This document shows, piece after piece, positions 1 to 13,773 of a stretch of DNA of 64,000 nt. This DNA is from Epiperipatus broadwayi (Eukaryota; Onychophora; Udeonychophora; Euonychophora; Peripatidae): assembly GCA_028023455.1 (NCBI GenBank), contig JAQFVV010000153.1, positions 248,001-312,000 on the forward strand. Direction: 5' to 3'. The translations under genes and the position numbers were made by a program. The notes under the pieces are model-generated. The model did not search any database. It saw only the letters and a program-made list of their open reading frames with translations, and was not told where the DNA came from. Position 1 is the stretch's first letter, and each line of letters begins with the position of its first letter.

Positions 1-744
1 TTCTCCCAGCTTGGAATTTCTATTTATTTTTTTTTGCTTTTATTATTATAATTTTCAGGTCTGTATTTTGCATAAAACATTCCTAATATATGCAGATATT
101 TTATAATTTGTTTGTGTAAAATCAATATTTCAGAAATTTTAAATATATATGTATTTGTTATTAGGTCTATGTCAAAAACTACTGAAGTAAAATTTATTAC
201 CTTAATTAAGTTATTAACATTTAATTTAAAAATAATATGATATATGTATATATATTCATAATTAAAGATTAGGCATAATAAAATATATATATGTGTGTGT
301 GTGCCTGTATGTGCGTTGTTCATTACTTTTATTTACCCCAACATCTTATCTATATTAAGGGCAGTAATCTGTTCTATTTAGCTAATGAATGAATACCAGG
401 TGATAATATCATAACAAATTCCAGACCAATTTCTGACTGATAGCATTTATTAAAGAAAAGCATTGAATCTGCAATAGACACTAGCTTTTATTGAATTCAG
501 TAAATAAAGCAAATTATTGTTTCTAATGCAAATACTTGTAATAAGCTGGTTTGGCATAATATATTGTCTATCAATACAAATATCTATTTGTATATGGATA
601 TTCAAAATAAATTGAAAATTTTATAAATACAATGCTTTATAATAAAATGAAAATAAAATGATTAAACAATGTATACTTTATTTATTACTATTTTAAAAGA
701 TAGTTTATCCAATTTTTTTTTCTATAAATGTATTAAATACCCAT
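1..744. other. AT-rich non-coding DNA
   Basis: No reading frame here looks like a protein; the one spanning 24-323 is driven by TA and TG runs (about 235-305). I see no structured repeat or RNA gene. Confidence 0.6.
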
Positions 745-855
745 ATCACCACATTCTTTTGAAACATATGAATAAAAACACAGTAAAAAAACAAATGACA
801 CCCTATACGCACTTCATCCTGAACCAGCACTCATCAGTTGGCCCAGATCACTAAC
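745..855 (+). repeat. Fam-2 dispersed repeat, copy 1
   Basis: This segment ends in the block CTGAACCAGCACTCATCAGT followed by TGG-CCAGAT. The same block, with matching upstream sequence (an ATTCTTTTGAAA / CATATGAATA stretch), recurs at about 1150-1275, 11400-11515 and 58420-58570. The copies differ by scattered substitutions, so this is an old dispersed element. I do not recognise the family; no target-site duplication was found. Confidence 0.6.
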
Positions 856-1149
856 TCTAATATATATTTTTATCATGTATAAATTATTTATCAATAGTAA
901 ATAGTTACATTTTGGTTTACAAGTATCAAACTTATTCCACCCACAACATTGTCACAATCCCCTCTAGATAAATACAGTATTGATTATCACTAATCATTTA
1001 TTAAACTGGAGATTATCTTTAATCCATATATACATTTGAAGCCTCTGTTAAACTTAATATATCTGATTTTTTAATTAAACACACACACACTCATGGTGTT
1101 ATTTACGTTTTTTTCCCATATATAATATCTATTTTTTATATATATATAA

Positions 1150-1275
1150 ATGTATTAAATGATCTCCCCACCAATAGACATTCTTTTGAAAATATATGAA
1201 TAGTCATAATAAAAGATGACCACCAAGATGCATTTTGTGCTGAACCAGCATTTATCAGTTGTCACAATTATTTTT
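1150..1275 (+). repeat. Fam-2 dispersed repeat, copy 2
   Basis: It shares with copy 1 both the ATTCTTTTGAAA-ATATGAATA segment and the terminal TGCTGAACCAGCA...ATCAGTTG block. The two copies are about 400 bp apart in the same orientation, so a local duplication is as possible as two insertions. Confidence 0.55.
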
Positions 1276-1388
1276 TTTTGTCAACAAGCATATATTTTGT
1301 TATTGCTTAATTACCTTTATCATTATAGTAAAATAGTTTCACAATATAGTTTTACAATCAATAAATTTGTTTTCTTTGCACGCAAACC

Positions 1389-1419
<31 letters not shown>

Positions 1420-1490
1420 AAACAAAAATGCAAGTAAATGTAAATATATATATGATAAACAAAAATGCAAGTAAATGTAAATGTATTTGA
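1389..1490. repeat. (TA)n microsatellite and 37-bp tandem duplication
   Basis: A pure TA run (1389-1416) is followed by a 37-bp unit beginning GATAAACAAAAATGCAAG that is repeated directly (starts at 1417 and 1454). TA-repeat slippage is the likely origin. The Ile-Tyr-rich frames crossing it are artefacts of the repeat. Confidence 0.85.
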
Positions 1491-2436
1491 AAATGTCTCT
1501 ATTTGAAAAATGTTTATTTTAAAATCTTGCATTATTTTTTTGTCACTTAATCTAACATTTAGCAATCTTTTCTTAAAATGTGTCATCTTCATTTCATTTT
1601 TCTTTTCTTTTCCATTTTCTCTTTGAACATATTCTTCATAACTATCTACCTTTAATTACATTTCTGATCCAGTTTGTCCTTCTCATTTTAATTTTTCCCA
1701 ATAACTTTTTTTTTCCAATTATTGATTTTAACACTTTTAATTTTATAATTTTTTTCTTTTTGGGCTAGCTCTTCTTTCTCAAACGTCATCTCTAAAGTAT
1801 CATTATCTATTCATGTCAATTGATTTCTAATCTTCATGGGGATATTGAAATTCACAGATAATAGCAAATTCTGTATCTACACACATATATATTACAAATA
1901 TTTTAAAATATATATTTATATATGTTTGTAGATCTGTATATACAGTAAAGCAAATACTTTTATGGGTAAAAGTTGTGAACATAAATTTTAGATTTATTGT
2001 TATTTTTAGAATTATACTGATATTTTGACTGTATACCACTAGCCATTATCTAAATAATAAAGGCATTTTTGTAACATCATTTTATATTTTTTACTTCAAA
2101 TAATGATTGGTATGATTCATTTAAAACAACTGCATAATTGTATTATTAACAATATTCAAAATGTATATATGAATGAATCTGAAATACATATGAATGTACA
2201 CATGCATACATAATAATAAGGAAAACCAAGTCATATATCATGTGATTTGATTAACCTTTATTTACAAATGTAGTATAATGAGTGTGCTAAAACCTCAAAC
2301 AAGGTTTGGGGATAGGGTAATTCTAGATAGAGATTTTAAATGCTTTCTCTTGCAGCATTTATCTAAAAAGCTTGTTTAGAGATATTAGTACATTCATTAT
2401 ATTACATGCATATTAAAATGACATATATATATCGGA

Positions 2437-2438
<2 letters not shown>
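1491..2438. other. AT-rich non-coding DNA
   Basis: Long T-rich and A-rich tracts without a supported gene or structured repeat. Confidence 0.5.

Positions 2439-2497
<59 letters not shown>
2439..2497. repeat. (TA)n microsatellite
   Basis: An almost uninterrupted TA run of about 59 bp. Confidence 0.95.
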
Positions 2498-2499
<2 letters not shown>

Positions 2500-5137
2500 A
2501 TTTTAATGTAATGTGTAATAATACAGTAGTAAAAATAATTAATAAAAACTATAATAATGCAGTTATGAAAAAAATCACTAGAGTAATTGAGAGAGAGAAA
2601 GCAATATTTAAATATGTATGTAATATACTTAAATAATATTTATTTTTATAAAGCGCAAACAGTATTGAAATTAAATTGAGAGACTTCTGTTAGATAGTAA
2701 TGAGGGTGAGAGGTTTTGTAATATACTTAAATATATTGTGAATATGTTCTTGAAATCACTTTTAAAAAAATTTAAACTATACTTTTGTTTTCTTATGATA
2801 AAAATTGATAATGATGCAATGCAAAAAATACAATATCTAAGTAATATTAATTTATAAGTTTTCAAATATATTTGCCTATATAATGACCAGAAGCCATATT
2901 TATAATATTTTTACAATCACAGTTATTGTTACTTTTATTGCATATTATCAAATTAGAATTTTATTTCATGTCACTACAAAGCAAAAAATTAATAATAGTA
3001 GCAATTCTGACAAGCATAAAAGAATCTATGATATATTTTATGTTTAAGTTATAAAACTATTTTTATTTTCAATAATAGCTCAATTCTCTATATAGACTCC
3101 ATGCTTTCTAATTCTGTACTATATATTTTTTTCATATCTTCCTTCCATAAATTTTTTTTTCAATCTTTACTAAATTTTTATCATGTACTATGAAAGTAAT
3201 TTTAGCCATTTCAGAAACATAAATAATTCTAGTAAAAATATTTTTTTCTTTTTTACTAATTTGTGACTTATTGATTCTTTTTTATTGAATATTAAATTAA
3301 TTTCGTATTTGTTTTCTATGTTTGACAGAATTATTGTCGTCAATAACTTTGCATGGTGAGACTACTATTAAATAAATTTTACATTTGAGGTAGCAATATA
3401 ATATATTAGCACAATTATCAATATTTCAATCACATTAATGTCACTGACTGCATAAGATTGATTGTATGAGACAGGAAAATGGTTACTTCAAAGAAATTAT
3501 GAATTTATATGATTTTTTCATTAAATATTTTTTAAACAATCCATGTTTACCAAAATAGTAATTATTAAAAATGTCATTTACATTTCATTCATTTGATTGA
3601 AAATATAATATTTATGATAAAATTAAATTACAAAATATTAAATAATAAATATTAAATGCTTCATAAGACCAATATGCCATGAAACAATAAACTTAATATC
3701 AAGAATTTAAACATTTTTTAATATTATTAATTTAAAATTTCTTTATAAATTACAAATATTAATATATTAGTTTTAAAATAAAAGCTTCTTAATTGTTTAA
3801 AATTATTCTACAAAAAAAAAACACAATTAAGTGATATATAAGGTCAGTTATCAATTATTAACCTTCCATAATTTTATAATGCAGGTTTACATTTTTTGGC
3901 CAATTCGCCCCCTGGTGAATTTTTTTTGTATATTTTACTATATAAAAATTTTGTTAAAAAATTGTGATAGATAGCAGGAAATTCAAAGAAAACTGCTTTA
4001 CAAAAGACATAAGCCCTGAACCTGACATGTTCGGTCATTGTTCCAAGATCAGGCAATAAAACATTTGGTGTATTAATACATTGTTTAATGACCAAAAATG
4101 TGTTTATTTGCGAATTTAATACGCCTTTAGGTATTTTTTTACAATAATTTACTATTGATTAGATATTGAGAAATATAAATTATTAATAACTTATTTTGAC
4201 TGGAAATAGACTATTTTTTAAAAATATAATGTTATATTAGCAGCTAATGTGAATATGGCCTTGAGCTATTTATAAACTTAGCTTCCACATAAGCAATCTA
4301 CTTATACTTACGAGTATGAAAATATCACAATTTTGCAATAAATATTCAAAAATTTTAAACTTTTAAAGCATAATTCATTAGATATAAGAGAAATAAATAA
4401 ATATTCGTTCAAATTTTTAAAAATATTCAGTAATAATTAATATTTTGTTGATTTTGTAAACTGAAAAGAATCTTTCTGAAATAATGATGTGTAATCTTTT
4501 TGTTTTGATTATGATCTCATTTTTTTAATATTTATAGACACAAAATGTGAACATTTAAAATTTATTTCAGTAGTAAACAAAAATATCTATCAAATGAAGT
4601 CAAATTTATTATTTTCTGATAAGTAATACTCATTTAATCCTATATTTTACATTGATGTGTGAGACAAAGAAAAATGTCAGAAAATTCTGAAATGTTCGAG
4701 TCTAGGCTGCACTAAGAAAGGGTTAATGATAACAGTTTTGATAGTGAAAATTGATTCTTTCATTGTTTTAGCAGGATCTAAGTTCTAAATAATGCACTTT
4801 CTTTCATAATAAAATGCATATTATATATTCATTTGTTTTCAAGTATTTTTTAATAATACTACTAATAAATATGGACAAAAATAAATTACTAAATAAATTT
4901 GTTCAAGTCATACAAACACACACAAACACACACACACATATATATATATATATATTGTATTCAAAAACATATAGATTATAAATATTATTACATGGCCAAT
5001 GTTTTTTATAACTTAATATTTAAAATGTAATTAATATTGCAATGATAAAACTTAATTTTTTTTATAATTAAAACTAATTTGCATCAAGATAATTTATTTT
5101 TATTTAATAAAAAAGGTAAATTTTACACTTACATTTA
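2498..5137. other. AT-rich non-coding DNA with a CA/TA microsatellite
   Basis: No gene seen. A (CA)n-(TA)n compound microsatellite lies at about 4913-4955. A slightly more GC-rich patch at 3870-4095 has a 73-codon minus-strand frame that I do not recognise and do not call. Confidence 0.5.
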
Positions 5138-5335
5138 CACTAAACATCACATGATCACACATTATTTATGATTACATCCAAGGCTCCTTACTAATGAAAG
5201 CCAGAAGCTAGAAACTAGATGGTATTTTGGATGAGAAGGAATTAGATAGGGATTTTATGCACAAACCTTTCTGCATCCAATGATTATTCTGGCTTGCACT
5301 AAGTGATGCTTCTGTATGGAGAGTTTTGCCTTTGT
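5138..5335. repeat. Fam-1 dispersed repeat, compact copy
   Basis: It starts with the Fam-1 end (CACTAAACATCACATGATCAC) and ends in the Fam-1 motif GTATGGAGAGTTTTGCC. Between them are AAGGCTCCTTACTAATGAAA and TTAGATAGGGATTTTATGCA, which match the well-preserved copies at 59437-60718. It is about 200 bp, against about 466 bp for the large units, so it is an internally deleted or different-length member. Confidence 0.75.
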
Positions 5336-7557
5336 GTGTTATATTTACACCTGGTTAATTAAGAAAATATTGATTACCATTCCACTTGAGAGACTAAGTG
5401 CACAAAATACCTTTTTTAATATAATAAAGGCACAAATGTATCATGAAGCTTTTGATTTAAATTATGAATTGCTCTGATGTATATATATTCACATAATTCA
5501 AAAATATGTATCTGTATTTGAATAAATAAATAAATACTAAATTTTATTATGGTTTAAAATATTATGTAAATTTGGAAGGTCAATAAAATGTTATATAGCT
5601 TTATCTTACAAACTAATAAAATATATACTATGCTTTAATAAATAAATAAAAAAACATTGAATATCAAGAACTAAGATGGGGTTTTTAAAAACCAAACAAA
5701 CAAAATAAATAACTAAAATTTTGTCTACATTTCATTTATTCCACAGTTATATATTTTTGTATCTGAATTGTAATTTTAAAAAAAATATATAGAAAAACTG
5801 TTAAATTTGATTAGATATTAGAATGTTTTAGTAGCATTAATTTATTTATTAATGGATAATTATTATTTATTTAAATGTAGTGTTTGAATTATACTTCATC
5901 TGTATGACAACTCTGATCTTAATAAAATTATTTTTGAGACATAATAAAAAGAAGCATTACACAGAGAATCTTGAGTATATATCTTAAGTTTTTTTTCCTG
6001 AATTAACATAGAGTAACTAGGCATCACTATGAATTTATCATTATTTTATATTCTTTTAACATAGTTATTTTATAATTTTAATAGTATGGCTACATTATGA
6101 TATTAGTAAAGTTTTTATATCATTTTGATCCTAAAACAAATTATGATTTTTCCAATTTAAATTATTTTATAATAATAATTCTTATTTACTTTTTTTTTTT
6201 ATAAATGTTGAAATTATTTTTTTAACACAATTATTTATTTATTACTCATTACAATAATATTAAAAGCTTTATACTATAATATGTTAGCACATTTGCCTGT
6301 TATAATAATAGATTGTAGAACTGAAATTCAGAGTTGGTAAAACTTGGCAATTTTTTAATATTCCAATCAGGCTTAAAAATTTTATTTCATATAGTCATCT
6401 CATAGCTAACGCATATTACCACTCAATATCAATCAGATGGAAAATTGGTATCAAAATATTAAGTGCTAATATAATATATGACTTGATATAGCTACATAAT
6501 AATTATTATTGAGAAAATTAAAAGCTAATAAATAAAATGTATCCATTTATTTTTGAATTTATAATTACAAGAGCATCTTAAATAAAATTAAATAAAATAC
6601 TATAATTTGCAATTAAAATAAATTATTTACCAAAACAATATCAGTTATTCATATAAAAAAAAATACACCATAACAAATAAAGTGTAGACAGGACTGCAAA
6701 TCCATAAGAAAAGTCTGCATTTTTCTTGAATTTATGTATTCAAGTGCATATTAAATAAAATGATATATTTTTCATCAAAAATATAGCTTAAATAAAAGAA
6801 ACCAAAAGGTGGGCAATGCACAAAATGTGTACAAAATAAAAACAGGTAATATTTAATATACTCTTATAACCTATAAATTCCAAACTAAATGTGGTCATTT
6901 TTTATGGATTCACTTTGCTGGGCACATTTTATTATCATTGATGTATTTCTTGTTAAGTAATTGAAATTGTTTGGGCAAATAGATTATTTTTATTGCAATA
7001 TATATATATTATTTGTTTTTCAATTATTTAATAGTAAGTGTAATATAGGTCAACTAAGTTGGGTGGGGTGGGAGGCTAACCCGTATATTATACTAGCAAA
7101 AATATTATTAATTAGAGAGTAAAACATTGATGTTAAAACAAATCAAAGCCTTCACTATTATTCCCTAAGCTGCAAAAGAGATTTTTTTGCCTCATAATGG
7201 CTATTTTACAAGAATATAATGTGGTGTGGGTAATTTCTATAAATCTTCATGTCATTTCTTTAAATTAAACAACCGATTTTATTTTAAAATTTATATATTT
7301 TAAACATGTATATATGTAAAAATCTCTCTCCAAATATATAGAAATATAAAAAAAAACATAGCTTAATAAATATATTTGTGTATGTGCATAGTCTAATATT
7401 TAAAATCAATATTTATTTTAAAACAATATGATATCACATGATCCCAGCATAAATATTGTTGTTTATTAGCAAATTCTTTCTTTTTCACAATAGTTATGCC
7501 ACTTATAGCAAGCTTTATTAATCAGTAGATGCCCAATGATAATGCTATTTAAATTTA
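5336..7557. other. AT-rich non-coding DNA
   Basis: I see no supported gene or structured repeat. Confidence 0.45.
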
Positions 7558-7635
7558 GACTAGTTTCTAGTTTATGGCTTTCATTAGTGAAAAGCTTTAG
7601 ATCTGGGAGCAATGCACCTGGAGCTTTTGAATTTA
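7558..7635. repeat. Fam-1 fragment
   Basis: The CTAGTTTCTAG...GGCTTTCATTAGTGA...AGCTTTAGATCTG order matches the Fam-1 segment at 37130-37190 (CTAGTTTCTAGCTTGTGGCT, then TCATCAGTGAGGAGCTTTGG). It is short and diverged. A further blurred relative may extend over 7750-8080, where TCATGTGATATCTCA occurs, but I cannot establish its limits. Confidence 0.55.
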
Positions 7636-9949
7636 ATGCACCTTTCCTCTATTTTTGGAATATTAAATGGTATTTATGAAGCAATATCATCTGACATCTA
7701 ATAATGTTTATAATCAGTGTGATAATTCTATTGAGAGAAAAATAAATACTATTGAAAACATTATGTTGGTTGGGGTCATGTGATATCTCATTGCTTTTAT
7801 ATCAAGCCTGGCTAAATGGTAGAGGTACTTATAGATATTAAAAAGATAAGGACATAATAATATATGGATATTGAAATGATTTCGGATCTATATGGCTATA
7901 TAACTAATTTGCCTTTATTTGGATTGGTATCTTGATAGTAAATCAAAGAAGCAAAAGGGTTTAGGTGTACCACTTCCATATCCAAATCTATTCACTGATA
8001 AAAGCCTTAAGTTGAAAACTAATCTGGTGATATTTGACAGCACTGAATAAAGATGTGTTAACTCTACCATCTGGCATCTCTTGATTAATAAATATTAATA
8101 ATTATGGACATAACTATAGTGAGAAAAAAGAATCTACTACTGCAATATTTGTTTTAATAGTTCTAAAATCATATTAAATACTTAAAGTTACATTTTGTAT
8201 ATGCAAAAAAAAAAATGAAATTGTTTAAAATTGAACATATTGTCATACTTGAAGAAAAGTATCTTAGTCCACTACAGCCAAAATCCATAATAACAAGTTC
8301 CAATTATAAATAAGGAATTAATTATATTAAATTACCTATTTTTATGGATTAATTATGATATAAACAAAGAAGAGGGACAATATGTTTATGTTATAACTAG
8401 AAAATATATTTATATACTAAAAAACAATAGATTATTACTATCACTGATGATGATCAAGTGTTATACTATTATCATAGTACAATACTGTGTAGTTATTCTA
8501 CTGACCCTTAGGCAGAAAATTTAATTGGCATACATATAACATTCCTATAACATGCAAATTGCAAAATAAAATATCTGCCTGAATTCATCCTTAAATCGCG
8601 TCTTCAAATAATCTAATTTAAAATTCAACAGAATTATTTTTATATTGAATAATTGTTAGGGCACAACAAACAATTACATATTTTATAATTGTGTTATTTG
8701 TTAGTGAGAAAAAAATAATATTTTTTCCTGAGGCTGGCCTAGGGGTGATTCTAACAACATAAGTAGGTATATTCCCATGTTCACAACACGCATTTGTGTG
8801 TGTGTTTTAATTATCCCAAATAAAAATAAATTAATAATTATTTTTGAACATTTTTATGTTGTATAAATATAACATGGTAAAATACTTTACTTCACAAAAT
8901 TTTTATATATTTTTTTGCTTTTAAATTGCAATATTATTTTTGTTTGCATGTCATATGTTAATTATGCAATCGATTTTAGACATAAATGTATTGTTTTTTT
9001 TCCCCCACAAAAAAAGAAAACTACTTTTTGGTAATTTTTTATTTTTCTAGTTCTCCCCCCCCCCCTCATTTAAATACATTATTTAATTATAAGAAAATAT
9101 ATCTATGACATTTTTTTTCCATTTAGTAATTAATCTCATAAATTTTACTGATGACAGTGTTTGTCATATTTATGACCATTACTTATATTCTCACAGTCGA
9201 TAACTATTACAAGTAGTAAAGATGAAAGCGTCTTCAATATCCATTACAATTAAAATGCCTCTCTAATATGCCCCATCATGAAATAGTGAAGGAGTAATAT
9301 TGCTCACCAGGCTTGCTCACTTCTGGATATGAAGTTAAAGATTTAATATTCTTAATATTCCTGCATCTAAGATATCTTAATACCCATTTATCTATCAATT
9401 TCAGCTGGTTAATAGATTGGTTATTGCAGAATTTTCTGAAAATAAATTCTAGGTCTGATTATAATCTAAAAAAGTTTTCAAATTGGCTTAGCTTATATTC
9501 AAACCCAAACTGTAGCACATGTCAAAAAGATGTGCTATTATTGGATTATAAGATCTTTTCTGTGAATAGTAACTTCATGTAAAGTATGAATTTCTGAAGA
9601 AAAAAAACTAATTACAGATATAGCTTCTTGAAATAAATGTTTTTAAAATATATAAATCATAAACTTAAAGAGTTAAATATAGTTTATTAAAAAAAATTAG
9701 AGATGTTGAGCATTTATTAAAAGTCATTGTAGAAAAACAGAAAACTGGATTAAAAAAAGTGACATCTTGGTATAAAATTAATAAAATTTGAAGGTAATGC
9801 AAATATATTTCAAAGAGATTAGTTGTATAAAACATAAATTAAAACCTTCAAATACTTTAGACAGCATAAGAAATCAAAGGGACAAAATAACCCTGTCTAA
9901 TCCAATTAAATACACATACTAGCACATACATAGCCTAATAGAGCAGACA
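7636..9949. other. AT-rich non-coding DNA
   Basis: No supported gene. An 89-codon plus-strand frame at 9313-9582 lies about 400 bp upstream of the non-LTR fragment and could be decayed element sequence, but I recognise no motif in it. Confidence 0.4.
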
Positions 9950-10815
9950 CAACAAGATATCAACAACAAAATGATCCTTGAAATAAGCAATGCACAGCTC
10001 CTAAAAAAATATAAAAATTGGTACCTGGAGCCTAAATTCTTCGACTTCATAGTCAAAGTAAATCTGAATGCCTTGCCTATATCACACTTCAATCATTTTA
10101 AAAGGTTTTTTTATGAAAATAGACCCACTGTGCAGGTTGTGCCAAAGAGAAGAAGAAACACAGCATCATTTTCTAAACAATTCTCTGGGATTGGAAAAGG
10201 TAAGACAAATAATGATAAATAACTACCATCAGAAAGACACAACAATGGCAAAAATTCTCCAGGTATACAAAAAAAATGCAATCCCAACAATAAAAGCAGT
10301 GACATTTTATGCATATTGGTACACCAGATGTAAATTCAATTTCGACTACAATGCAAAACAAAACCTCAACACATTCCACCACAAGCTAGAAAAAATAAAA
10401 GAAAGGGATAACATGCTAGCACCACCAGATATTTTTGCTGCAACTTGGTCACTGTTTAAACTAAAATCAGCACTATAGTTGAAAAACAGTAAAAGAGATA
10501 CAGAATAACACAGCTAAAAAAAAAGAACACAGTACACCAAAAACAGCAGGACACACATGACGGGGTCCATCAACATAATGTATATATAAAAGAAATTAGA
10601 CAAGCTGAATTCAGGCAACTTTTGATGCCTTAAGAGTAGCAAAAACACAACATAAAAAACTCAAGAGAAAGCTTTTTCTCTCCTATATATCTGTGAACAA
10701 TCTTTTGCCCAACAGAACTGTTTAGACACAGAAACAGACTTATGCTTACTGTGTAAGCCCAATCTTACCTATGTAATCATTGTTTTTTAATCAATAAAGT
10801 ATGCTTTGAAACATG
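9950..10815 (+). mobile_element. APE-type non-LTR retrotransposon, 3' end (5'-truncated)
   Basis: This is the C-terminal part of a non-LTR polyprotein followed by about 330 bp of 3' UTR. The end, CAATAAAG then TTTGAAAC (10793-10815), is shared with the element at 18.4-21.1 kb. The extreme C-terminus, RDNMLAPPDIFAATWSLFKL, is homologous to the 20.5-kb frame. No upstream RT domain is recognisable, so the copy is 5'-truncated or too decayed to read. The elements use target-primed reverse transcription, for which 5' truncation is normal. Confidence 0.8.
9971..10478 (+). pseudogene. Non-LTR ORF2 C-terminus with CCHC-like knuckle, frameshifted
   Basis: Two overlapping frames together read as the tail of a non-LTR reverse transcriptase. 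The first (9971 to about 10110) gives KFFDFIVKVNLNALPISHFN, the conserved block before the terminal zinc finger. The second (10068-10478) gives CRLCQREEETQHHFLN, which fits the CxxC...ET..H signature of the C-terminal finger. The last zinc ligand, normally Cys a few residues on, appears to be Ser (NNSLGL), or is lost. A one-base shift near 10100 separates the frames. The tail TWSLFKLKSAL is shared with 20555. This is a dead fragment; the clade is not assigned. Confidence 0.75.
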
Positions 10816-11399
10816 AAATATGATATTAGATTATACTTGTAAATTTTAACTATGACAATACAACGTTTACAGATCAATTTCAACTGAATCCTCTCTATTA
10901 GGATTTTTTCAGACTATCATTATATTCAATTTTTCCAACATTAGGTATCAACTTATTTCATTTATATGACAAAAAATAATGTATTAAGAGAATCAAAGAT
11001 TTATTGATGACAGTGAACCACATTTTACTATTAGATGGAAAATTGAAACAATATTAAAAAAGAATTTAAGGTAATACAGATTACTAATTTATTATTTTGA
11101 AAAAACTTTTGTCTAAATTGTTGTAATCAAATTTCTTTCATATACAAATAATAACATATTCAATTTGTAAAGAATATGTACTTTAATTGTGATTGTGTTT
11201 AATTGATTTTGAATAGTTTTTTGTTTCATTATTTGCATTGTATGTGAGTAATGAACTAATATACAGTTATCTTAATAAACTTATAAAGATAATATTAATA
11301 ACTGAAATATAGGCTTATTATATACCTGTATCTATATATGTAATATATAGGGTATATGAGCACAAACTTTCACATGACCCACCACTCACTACTCTGTCT
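10816..11399. other. AT-rich non-coding DNA
   Basis: I see nothing supported here. Confidence 0.45.
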
Positions 11400-11515
11400 C
11401 ATATTACTGATACACTTGAACATATATATGTTGAAAAGATAAATAATCACCAATATACATATTTCATACTAAACCAGCAATCATCAGTTGGTCCAGATTA
11501 TCATCTCTACACATA
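11400..11515 (+). repeat. Fam-2 dispersed repeat, copy 3
   Basis: It ends in ACCAGCAATCATCAGTTGGT-CCAGAT, preceded by AATCACCAATATACATATTT, which matches the order in the 58.5-kb copy (read on its minus strand: GATCTCCAATATACGTATTT). Confidence 0.6.
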
Positions 11516-13221
11516 TATGCAATAAGTGCTCAGATATATATTAAGATAGCCAATCTTTATACTTTAATGGACAGGCTTCAATCCACTCCACACTCCAACT
11601 CTTCAACCATCCATCCAATTGCAAATCTGAAAATGGAATGCTCAAAGGCCACCCTGAGGCTGAGATTCTTGTCATAATATTATAATATAATATTATAAGA
11701 TAATATTAGCAATATTCAAAATAATGTCCGTTTATGAGTAGTAGCACGAAAATTTAGAATATTGTAATGTCTACAAAACCATTAATTTCTATTTTTAAAA
11801 AAATAATTTTAAAAGTGAAATTGAAAAAGTCAAGTTACTGTAATTAAAGATTTGTAAATCTTTGTAAATTTGGTCATTGCTAAAAGTAAGTGAAATAATT
11901 TATTCTTAATTTAGAATAAATATAAAACAGATAATATATTCATAAGACCAATATCATTTCCATACTTGTTTTTTTTTTTTAGGATAAAAGGATGGTAGCA
12001 TCATTGAGAATAATATTTCCATTCAATTGATTAACCTGACTTTTTTTTTACTCTTCTTAGCTCAGAATAAATGTAGGAACTTCTTAGTTCTTGAATCCAG
12101 TTTTTTACTATTGTGCTACCATAAATTTGTTGAGAATTTCTTAATAAATATGCAAGAAAATAAATATATGTGATGAAATATATTGACTTATTGATGCATG
12201 ATTTTTTGTGTATTGTTGACAATTTCTAAAAAATGAATTTAAGGATATTCAGATATGTAAAGATACAAAAAGAGTTAATGCAGATTCTATTTTCATAGAA
12301 ATGAACTCAAGAAAAATTGTTTGAAAACTAAAGAAAGTAAACATTCTTACATATACTTTATAGGATAATATTGAATAAAATACTAATTGCTGAGATTTTA
12401 AAAGACCAGCTACTCTTTGACACAAATGTTGAGAATATCTTACAGCCATTAACTGCAATCCTTAAAAGTGCTCTCAATTTATACATTTCAATAGACTTGA
12501 TTATTCCATTATTTTCTTTGCTAATCAACGAAACTTAGAATATGTGAATGAAAGCCAAAATTGTACTTATATATCAGAAAGAAGCTGTCTAAAAATATCC
12601 TTTACTTCAAATGCTATATCAAAGTCTTTAAATAAAAATAATATTTTTCTATGATAAGTCTGTCAAACACCTGATCTATTGTTGTTTTTTATCTCAGATA
12701 ATGGAAGTAGCTATTTAGCCATTAAATAATCTTATAGCTGATAAAAGGTTAGGTGACTAAATAGCTTTCATTAAAAGAATATGTAAAAGTCCATAGTATG
12801 TTACTTACAATACAACTATAGAGTATTAAGAAATGTGCATAATAGCAAAGATAATAAACCATTGTGTTAAATTATAAATCCATTGGAGTTAAATATTTTA
12901 ACTATGTCTAACTCCACATATAAATTTCAATATGAGGATGAATTTTGCACTTCTATAGATTACTATTAAAGATTGAGTCTTTAGATTTAAATACTCCTAT
13001 AGATTTTAGATGTTAGATAAATTTTGTAAATAATTTTATTAATGTAATTGAATTTCATTATTTCCTGAAAATTTTGTTTAAGGAATATTATTAATGATAT
13101 ATTAAAGTTTTCAGTAAAAATATTAATCTTATTTACCATATAGGAATCTTGAAATTATATTTATATTGCTATAGCTGACCTTGTTCTTTATTGAATTATG
13201 AATCTTGTTTTATTCTTGATC
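11516..13221. other. AT-rich non-coding DNA
   Basis: No supported gene; a short ATAATATTATAATATAATAT palindromic stretch occurs near 11675-11710. Confidence 0.45.
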
Positions 13222-13773
13222 ATCTAGATCAGTGATCTTTAACCCTTGGTCTGCGGACAGATGCCAGGCCACAGAAGTTTTCTGCCAGGGGGCCACAGGA
13301 AAGTTTGTAATAACAAAATAAGAGTTTAAACTTTTAAGTAATATAAACAATTTTTATTTATTTTTTCATTTTTACCCAATTAAAAAAAAAAAAGAAACAG
13401 AACGAAAACAAAATCTAATCAATCATACATAAATTAATTTGTTGTTTTTTTTTAGTTATCACAGATGTTTATGGGGGGTAGAATTAAATTTTTTATTACT
13501 TTTCTAAAAAAAATAAAAATTTAAAAAAAAAGTTTTTTATTATACAAACTCCATATATATATAATTTAAATTCGTCTTGTATATTTAACATTGTTTTGAT
13601 CAGTTATATCAATTATGCTCATCTAAAGCTAAGCAGTTTACATCTTTAGGAAAATTTATCTATAGACTTCTGCCGTCCGCGAAACCTTATTCTTATTTTT
13701 GCCGGGCGCGAAACCTTATCCTTATTTTTACCGGTCCGCAGGTGTGAAAAGGTTGAAGACCACTGATCTAGAT
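13222..13773. mobile_element. hAT-type non-autonomous element (copy 1) with 8-bp TSD
   Basis: The terminal inverted repeats read CAGTGATCTTTAACCCTTGG at the left and, on the other strand, CAGTGATCTTCAACCTTTTC at the right. CAGTG plus an internal CAACC is a usual hAT terminus. The element (13230-13765, 536 bp) is flanked by the 8-bp duplication ATCTAGAT (13222-13229 and 13766-13773), the length hAT transposases make. Subterminal GC-rich motifs (CTGCGGAC... and GGTCCGCAGG; CGCGAAACCTTAT twice at the right) stand out from the AT-rich surroundings. The interior is A/T filler with no transposase, so it needs a helper. Confidence 0.9.

Noticed and set aside
3874-4095. 73-codon minus-strand frame with less AT-biased composition
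   Set aside because: No motif recognised and no splice or neighbour context; could be decayed element sequence, but nothing supports it.
9313-9582. 89-codon plus-strand frame upstream of the non-LTR 3' end, with a CSTC pair
   Set aside because: A single CxxC is not enough, and the text does not fit the RT or finger blocks of the family downstream.
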